From: an uncultured Clostridia bacterium
Lineage (GTDB): Bacteria > Bacillota > Clostridia > Christensenellales > Borkfalkiaceae
NCBI GenBank assembly: GCA_947587775.1
Contig: CANPYD010000020.1
Coordinates: 1-11,323, forward strand
Reading direction: 5' to 3'
Length of the DNA stretch: 11,323 bases
Below the pieces are notes generated by a model that ran no database searches, was not told the origin of the DNA, and saw nothing but the letters and a program-made list of their open reading frames with translations. Shown here piece after piece: positions 7,801 through 11,323 of this stretch. Each line of letters opens with the position of its first letter. The stretch's first letter is position 1. A program made the position numbers and the translations under genes.

Positions 7801-9062
7801 CCGTTGTAGGTGACTTCGCTTGCCGTGATATCCATCTCGACGTCGCTGTTCGTCGCATACCAATGGCCCTGATATTTCTGATCGATCTCGGGAGCAAAGC
7901 TGTGCGCGATATACGTCCTCTCCGCACCCGAAACGAGCACGAGGAGCGAACTTGCGGAGAAGGCCTCATTCGCAACTTCGAGCTGGTAAGACTTGCCGCC
8001 TGTCGTGAACGCATAGGACTGCCCGGAGGTGCCCTCGCCGTTCGTCACGCCCGTCACAGGCGTGTCATTGAAGATCATCTTCGTGGAAGTGATCACGATC
8101 GTGACAGTCTCGTCCTGCGACATCCACGTGCCCTGCCACGTGAGCCCGAATTCGACACCCGCATCGGGGATGCCGCTCAGATCCTCTTTGAATTTGATGA
8201 CGATCGACGTATCTGCATCCGCCGTAAAGGTGTAGACGCCCTCGCCTTCGCCCTTTGTTGCGGGACGGCCGTTGACGGTCACGTCATAAATTGCATAGCC
8301 GTCGTCCGGAGTAACTGTAAGGGTGACAGACGCGCCCTTTGCGACCTTGCCGTCCACGGGGGCGGGATCGAGCGTGTAGCTGCCTTCTTCGCCGCAGGTG
8401 ACGGTGATGTTTACCGTCTCATCCGCGGGAGGCGGGGTGACCGTCTTCGTCTTGAAGGTGATCTCGACTGTGGTATCCGCGTCCGCCGTGAAGACATACT
8501 TGCCCTCATTGTTCGCCGTGACTTCGGAATTGTTCACCTTGACGGATTCCACCTCATGTTCCGCATCCGGCGTGACCGTAAGGGTGACAGACGCGCCCTT
8601 TGCGACCTTGCCGTCCACGGGGGCGGGATCGAGCGTATAGCTCCCCTCCGTTCCGCAATCGACGGTGATGTTTACCGTCTCATCCGCGGGAGGCGGCGTT
8701 ACCGTCTTTGTCTTGAAGGTGACGGAGACGGTCGTGTCCCCTTTCACCGTAAAGACATAGTTCCCCTCGCTGTTCGCGGTGAGTGCCGACCCATTTACCT
8801 TGACGGCGTCCACTTCGTAGTCCGCGTTGGGCGTGACGGTGACGGTAACAGAGGTGTTTTCCTCATATTTCCCGTTCTCCGCCGCGGGGGCCAATGTGAC
8901 AGAGCCCTGCGTCTCTTCATACTCGGCAACTGTAACAGTATAATAGATCTTTTCCGCAGGGGTGGGTTCGTTCTCACCGTTGCAGGCGGCGGCGAAGAGC
9001 CCCAAACAGACAAGAAGCATCACACTGAAAACAGAAATGAGTACTTTCCTGAGCTTGTTCAT
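4878..9062 (-). CDS. Large putative surface lipoprotein with InlB-like and W/Y-motif beta repeats
   Basis: A 1394-residue protein with no recognised enzymatic domain. Residues 1-27 are a lipoprotein signal: MNKLRKV, a hydrophobic core and a lipobox ending FAAAC, so Cys27 would be lipidated and the protein held outside the membrane. Residues 40-118, 128-205, 215-292 and 1116-1190 are four beta repeats of the InlB B-repeat/Flg_new type (SYTL.P..., ASVTLTVTPD, VKVNGS, Y.FT..ADTTV.ITFK). Two are joined by identical TVTPPPADETVNITV linkers. Residues 309-1095 and 1204-1393 hold about ten modules of roughly 80-100 residues, each starting [aromatic/hydrophobic]-x-G-x-[W/Y]: WQGTW 309, YQGHW 397, FIGEW 496, FLGTW 674, LVGLW 773, FKGKW 863, QQGKY 1204 and 1304. 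A segment near 950-990 (NTVVVKG...YGGFVVDI) may be an OB-like insert. ATG is preceded by AGGAGG at 5-nt spacing. Monocistronic. Adhesion or glycan/ligand binding is plausible but unproven. Confidence 0.9.
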   Translation of the reverse strand: MNKLRKVLISVFSVMLLVCLGLFAAACNGENEPTPAEKIYYTVTVAEYEETQGSVTLAPAAENGKYEENTSVTVTVTPNADYEVDAVKVNGSALTANSEGNYVFTVKGDTTVSVTFKTKTVTPPPADETVNITVDCGTEGSYTLDPAPVDGKVAKGASVTLTVTPDAEHEVESVKVNNSEVTANNEGKYVFTADADTTVEITFKTKTVTPPPADETVNITVTCGEEGSYTLDPAPVDGKVAKGASVTLTVTPDDGYAIYDVTVNGRPATKGEGEGVYTFTADADTSIVIKFKEDLSGIPDAGVEFGLTWQGTWMSQDETVTIVITSTKMIFNDTPVTGVTNGEGTSGQSYAFTTGGKSYQLEVANEAFSASSLLVLVSGAERTYIAHSFAPEIDQKYQGHWYATNSDVEMDITASEVTYNGTKATFVVDMGYVDHYGSGNFDGEENQGTPVNANIYIMLVGDNLYTLIWSDPYVSVGDTLFSKSRSSFAPDDPTEFIGEWEGITNPDYSLSIQTVDGVLVVKFNGEEVAVNLNAEFKHDGKEYDFTASENILILHENVYMEDDPNTLARQNSYLFVKKDCPELFVDEKDLLGTTWSAAGMTLTVSQEGKITINETVGKIISTLAHSNGVGTHSYTVVAGTDVYDVYHDTAATLYVESRSGDPYTLGNGQIEPQFLGTWNKNAVGTVGSRLVISQEEGCTFDGEPITLLRSGIIDGYVFTVTDDEGDSKTYTIQLLMDFEAYLLGVSYVENNATENAYYLKETTVPPVTIDDALVGLWSGSQPLDIYSTYIQYGPYKATVFANPTDTDSNLITYFVYVNGDLFFLIYNKTSKQIELNNYGSTDTGEVYASKTEHDMSVKLPDKFKGKWSDGNGNEIYVDSEGNLFYNGVQGILEASSNENVYSLTVSGDAWTVQYLDDGRLYWHYMQNIEQYFTKLVDVHGQILQWYTAGTLSETVANGNTVVVKGLFSGVVDAYGGFVVDINVNGAWYRLRVDPNAFGQNSSEVQTNTWTQPNDAMYDQLQIIGTEWDEAKYLALYADGGKAWVVAEATLLNNKLTYVVKTYKGTDAALATAVTTTTFVLTSTSPVDSLNIAIYCDKGTAEANVLEEAYVETTVRHSVTVDCAEGGSYTLSPDATNEKYYEEGTEVTLTVTAPQGKVVDSVKVNGSDVSATAGAYKFTVEADTTVVITFKDGDVGGDGVFTVEQQGKYGNGVDSYGTQLATTVVVEADSIYIFNSNMWFEHTFTGDEIVKTAEGEYTLTSADGSFTIKFQDDGSLYIVDEGYLVEGTQTLTKEGAVAGLFTDAQQGKYSDPSGTSPTTLEVTANSVIFNNGNCPLCSNGPYTFTGEELVKVSDNKYTLTASGSTFTIIFNDDGSVTFEDPAWAADGDANLTKGA
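8181..8702 (-). repeat. 261-bp tandem duplication inside the lipoprotein gene
   Basis: Two direct copies with an 87-codon period (residues 121-207 and 208-294) encode beta repeats 2 and 3 with the PPPADETV linkers. The linker-proximal halves are almost identical in DNA, for example around 8330-8385 against 8590-8646, and 8400-8462 against 8661-8723. The distal halves have diverged. This suggests fairly recent unit duplication, or gene conversion restricted to the first half. Confidence 0.85.
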
Positions 9063-9228
9063 ACTATCCTCCTAAAAAAATTTTTTTCCTTTTGATGAAT
9101 ATTATGCAACCGATTTCAGGATCGGCCGCTTTCCCCCTCTTATGAATGTGCTATTCTGACAATTATATGAAAATATGAATCGCTTTTTGTGATATTCTCA
9201 TTTTATATGCGCATATGAAGGGTATTTT
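9063..9228 (-). promoter_or_regulatory. Long AT-rich 5' leader of the lipoprotein gene
   Basis: About 166 nt between the predicted start near 9228 and the ATG. It contains a perfect 12-bp palindrome ATATGCGCATAT (9205-9216) shortly after the transcription start and repeated ATATGAA on the plus strand (9165-9171, 9173-9179, 9213-9219). It also has a small CCGAU/AUCGG hairpin (9111-9126) and an A/T-only run just before the AGGAGG. The palindrome could be an operator; no known regulator site was recognised. Confidence 0.4.
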
Positions 9229-9234
9229 TGTATA

Positions 9235-9264
9235 AATATAGCATAACAATTCCCCTCTTGTCAA
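9235..9264 (-). promoter_or_regulatory. Promoter of the lipoprotein gene
   Basis: On the minus strand there is a perfect -35 TTGACA (complement of 9259-9264), an 18-bp spacer and a -10 TATATT (complement of 9235-9240, 5 of 6 consensus). It is separated from the divergent gpmI promoter by a palindromic repeat. Confidence 0.75.
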
Positions 9265-9321
9265 CTTTTGAAGGGGGGGTAGCGAAAAAAAGTCGAAATT
9301 TTTTTATTTTGGGTTCTCGCT

Positions 9322-9421
9322 GCCCCTTTTAGGGGAAGTACCCGAACGTAGTGAGCCGAAGGGGTTTCCAAAACCCCTCTGTCACTCGAGTTGCTCGTGA
9401 CATCTCCCCTACGAGGGGCGA
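9322..9421 (+). repeat. Dispersed multi-hairpin palindromic repeat, family A, second full copy
   Basis: Same order of parts as 3285-3382: CCCCT-TTT-AGGGG followed by AAGTACCCG, then GGGGTTTCCAAAACCCCTC, a GTCAC...GTGAC hairpin and CTCCCCT-ACG-AGGGG. Loops differ and stems are largely kept. It lies between the divergent lipoprotein and gpmI promoters. Confidence 0.72.
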
Positions 9422-9492
9422 CAAGCGCTCCCCCCACAGGGGGTAAAGCGGCAGGCTTCAAAAAGGAAAAAATAAAAAATATCAACGAGCGC

Positions 9493-9521
9493 TTGAAAAA
9501 AATAAAACGGTAGTATATAAT
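9493..9521 (+). promoter_or_regulatory. Promoter of gpmI
   Basis: A -35 TTGAAA (9493-9498), a 17-bp spacer and a perfect -10 TATAAT (9516-9521). Transcription should start near 9528, about 19 nt ahead of the ATG, leaving just room for the AAGGAGA ribosome binding site (9534-9540). Confidence 0.85.
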
Positions 9522-9546
9522 AGGTAGGTAAAAAAGGAGAACTTCA

Positions 9547-11100
9547 ATGAAAAAACCTTATGCGATCATTATCATGGACGGCTACGGGCTCAATCCCGAG
9601 CATACGGGAAACGCCATCTACATGGACGGCAGCAAAAACGTGAATCATTACAGAAACACCTACCCTTCGGCGACGCTCGGCGCGAGCGGACTCTCCGTGG
9701 GGCTCCCCGACGGGCAGATGGGAAACTCCGAAGTGGGTCATCTCAATATGGGCGCGGGGCGGATCGTCTATCAGGATCTCACCAAGATCACGAAAGCCAT
9801 TGAGGACGGCGACTTCTTTGAAAATCCCGCCCTCATCAAGGCGATGGACAGTGCGAAGCAAAACGGTAAAAAGTTGCACCTTTGGGGGCTTCTTTCGGAC
9901 GGCGGCGTGCACAGCCATATCACTCACCTCTTTGCGCTCCTCAAAATGGCGAAAGAACGCGGTGTGCCCGAATGCTATGTGCATGCCTTTATGGACGGGA
10001 GAGACGTCTCCCCCACCTCGGGTGTGGAGTATGTAAAAGAGCTCCTCGCAAAGATGAAGGAACTCGGCTATGGGAAACTCGCCTCTCTTTCGGGAAGGTA
10101 CTATTCCATGGACCGCGACAATAACTGGGACAGAGAGGAAAAGAGTTACGACATGCTCACCCTCGGCGCCGGTCTCCATGCGGAAGATCCCGTCAAGGCA
10201 CTCGAAGATTCCTACGCAAGCGGCGTAACGGACGAATTTGTGATCCCCACCAACATCTGCGAAAACGGCAAGCCCGTCGCGCTCGTCGGAAAGGGCGACA
10301 GCATCATCTTCTTCAACTTCCGTCCCGACCGCGCCCGCGAGATCACCCGCGCCTTCACCCAAAAGGAGTTCATCGTTCCCAAGGGCACGGCGTTCGAGAG
10401 AAAGACGGGCTTCCTTGCGCCCGTGTATGTGTGCTTTACGGTGTATGACGCGCTGTTCGAAGATGTGGAGATCGCTTTCCCCAAGCAGAGCCTTGAAAAT
10501 ACGCTCGGCGAGTATCTCGCAAAAATGGGCAAAAAGCAACTTCGCATCGCGGAGACGGAAAAGTACGCACACGTCACCTTCTTCTTCAACGGCGGCGTGG
10601 AACAGCCCAATGAGAACGAGGTGCGGGTGCCCATCAATTCCCCGAAAGTCGCCACTTACGACTTACAGCCCGAAATGAGCGCGCCCGAGGTCACAGAGCG
10701 CGTTCTTGAAGAGCTTGCGACGGGCGAATACGACGCGATGATTTTGAACTTTGCCAACTGCGACATGGTGGGGCATACGGGCGTCATTCCCGCGGCGGTC
10801 AAGGCCGTGCATACCGTGGATGAGTGCGTGAAAAAGGTCGTCGATCAGATCTTGTCGATGGGCGGCGCGGCGCTTCTCACCGCCGATCACGGCAACGCCG
10901 ACAAGATGCTCGATACGGACGGGTCGCCCTTCACCGCTCATACGACGAACCCCGTGCCCGTCGTGCTGATCTCGGAGGAGCTCAAAGGCGTCTCGCTGCG
11001 CAAAGACGGCATCCTTGCCGACCTTGCCCCCACCCTTTTGGAAGTGATGGGACTCCCCATCCCGAAAGAGATGACGGGTAAGAGCTTGATTGTAAAATAA
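9547..11100 (+). CDS. gpmI: 2,3-bisphosphoglycerate-independent phosphoglycerate mutase
   Basis: Converts 3-phosphoglycerate to 2-phosphoglycerate in glycolysis through a phosphoserine intermediate, using Mn2+ ions and no 2,3-bisphosphoglycerate cofactor. At 517 residues it has the standard length of the alkaline-phosphatase superfamily enzyme. Visible active-site parts are the metal ligand Asp11 in MDGYG, nucleophile Ser61 in QMGNSEVGH, His122 in DGGVHSH, FMDGRDVSP (148-156), SGRYYSMDRDNNWDR (182-196), FRPDRAREIT (258-267), NCDMVGHTG (404-412, metal-binding Asp406 and His410), ADHGN (446-450) and His465 in TAHTTNPVP. No key residue is missing. The ATG at 9547 follows AAGGAGA at 6-nt spacing. 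It has its own promoter and appears monocistronic in this window, unlike the common pgk-tpiA-gpmI arrangement. Confidence 0.98.
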   Translation: MKKPYAIIIMDGYGLNPEHTGNAIYMDGSKNVNHYRNTYPSATLGASGLSVGLPDGQMGNSEVGHLNMGAGRIVYQDLTKITKAIEDGDFFENPALIKAMDSAKQNGKKLHLWGLLSDGGVHSHITHLFALLKMAKERGVPECYVHAFMDGRDVSPTSGVEYVKELLAKMKELGYGKLASLSGRYYSMDRDNNWDREEKSYDMLTLGAGLHAEDPVKALEDSYASGVTDEFVIPTNICENGKPVALVGKGDSIIFFNFRPDRAREITRAFTQKEFIVPKGTAFERKTGFLAPVYVCFTVYDALFEDVEIAFPKQSLENTLGEYLAKMGKKQLRIAETEKYAHVTFFFNGGVEQPNENEVRVPINSPKVATYDLQPEMSAPEVTERVLEELATGEYDAMILNFANCDMVGHTGVIPAAVKAVHTVDECVKKVVDQILSMGGAALLTADHGNADKMLDTDGSPFTAHTTNPVPVVLISEELKGVSLRKDGILADLAPTLLEVMGLPIPKEMTGKSLIVK

Positions 11101-11104
11101 GATC

Positions 11105-11152
11105 ATATGAACCGTCCCCCGACCGCGATTGCGGTCGGGGGACGGTTCATAT
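11105..11152. repeat. Perfect 22-bp inverted repeat after gpmI
   Basis: Arms 11105-11126 and 11131-11152 are exactly complementary around a GATT loop, with core ACCGTCCCCCGACCGC. It begins 5 bp after the gpmI stop. There is no T-run after it on either strand, so it is not a classic intrinsic terminator. It could protect the 3' end of the mRNA, or be a REP element of the GAACCGTCCCC kind. Confidence 0.85.
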
Positions 11153-11159
11153 AAGAAAA

Positions 11160-11187
11160 TGCCCTTCCCTTATAGTGGGGAAGGGCA
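11160..11187. terminator. Second hairpin, possible terminator on the minus strand
   Basis: TGCCCTTCCC/GGGAAGGGCA forms a 10-bp stem with an 8-nt loop. The plus strand has no T-run after it. On the minus strand the stem is followed by TTTTCTT, so it could end a gene transcribed leftwards from beyond the right edge. Confidence 0.45.
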
Positions 11188-11213
11188 AGAAGAGAGCGTC
11201 AGTCTGCTCGGAC

Positions 11214-11310
11214 TTCGTTTTTCGGGATGTTTCGCTACGCTCAACATTAACCATCGCCTTCTGATATAAATGCGGTGACCCTTCGACTACGCTTAGGGTG
11301 ACGTATTTAG
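11214..11310. repeat. Diverged copy of the MITE-like palindromic element
   Basis: ATAAATGCGGTGACCCTTCGAC here matches ATAATGCGGTGATCCTTCGAC of the 4411-4632 copies, preceded by ACCATCGCC and followed by GGGTGACGTATTTAGAA. Arms are eroded relative to the tandem pair, so this is an older copy or a different subfamily. The rest of 11188-11323 shows no gene. Confidence 0.5.
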
Positions 11311-11323
11311 AACCATTGCCCAC

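Noticed and set aside
6504..9095. An 863-codon open frame on the plus strand opposite the lipoprotein gene
   Set aside because: Its translation is rich in Arg, Asp and His with no recognisable domain, signal or good ribosome binding site. The minus-strand frame has a lipoprotein signal, coherent repeats, AGGAGG, a promoter and a terminator.

Overview
The window looks like a chromosomal segment of a Gram-positive, Clostridia-type member of the Bacillota. The evidence is strong AGGAGG-type ribosome binding sites, clean TTGACA/TATAAT promoters with 17-18 bp spacers, a standard rpsL-rpsG-fusA order, and a cell-surface lipoprotein with tandem beta-rich repeats. The genes use many GC-ending codons while the promoter regions are very AT-rich, and palindromic repeats are abundant between genes. 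A finer placement, for example an uncultured gut lineage, would be a guess.

Layout. Positions 1-1596 (minus strand) hold the start of the str ribosomal operon, read right to left: rpsL (S12), rpsG (S7) and the N-terminal third of fusA (EF-G), which runs off the left edge. A divergent promoter region at 1597-1864 drives this operon leftwards and pgk rightwards. Positions 1865-4166 hold pgk and tpiA on the plus strand, separated by a 247-bp gap full of palindromic repeats and closed by a clear intrinsic terminator. Positions 4208-4804 carry no gene and are built from several families of hairpin-forming repeats, including a tandemly duplicated ~110-bp palindromic element. On the minus strand, 9062-4878 encodes a 1394-residue putative lipoprotein with four InlB/Flg_new-like beta repeats and about ten copies of a module starting with an aromatic-x-G-x-W/Y motif. 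It has its own promoter and a shared terminator. Positions 9547-11100 hold gpmI (cofactor-independent phosphoglycerate mutase) on the plus strand with its own promoter, followed by a perfect 22-bp palindrome, a second hairpin and another diverged repeat.

How the genes fit together. pgk, tpiA and gpmI encode lower-glycolysis enzymes that often lie next to each other in Bacillota. Here the block is broken by the oppositely oriented lipoprotein gene and its repeat-rich flanks. The str operon supplies two 30S proteins and the translocase.

The least explained signals are in three places. The first is the 191-nt rpsL-rpsG gap, where one RNA segment can pair with two alternative partners and where a 13-nt sequence is complementary to the rpsL leader. 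The second is the repeat architecture of the lipoprotein. The third is a lysine/glutamate-rich insertion in the N-terminal domain of phosphoglycerate kinase.
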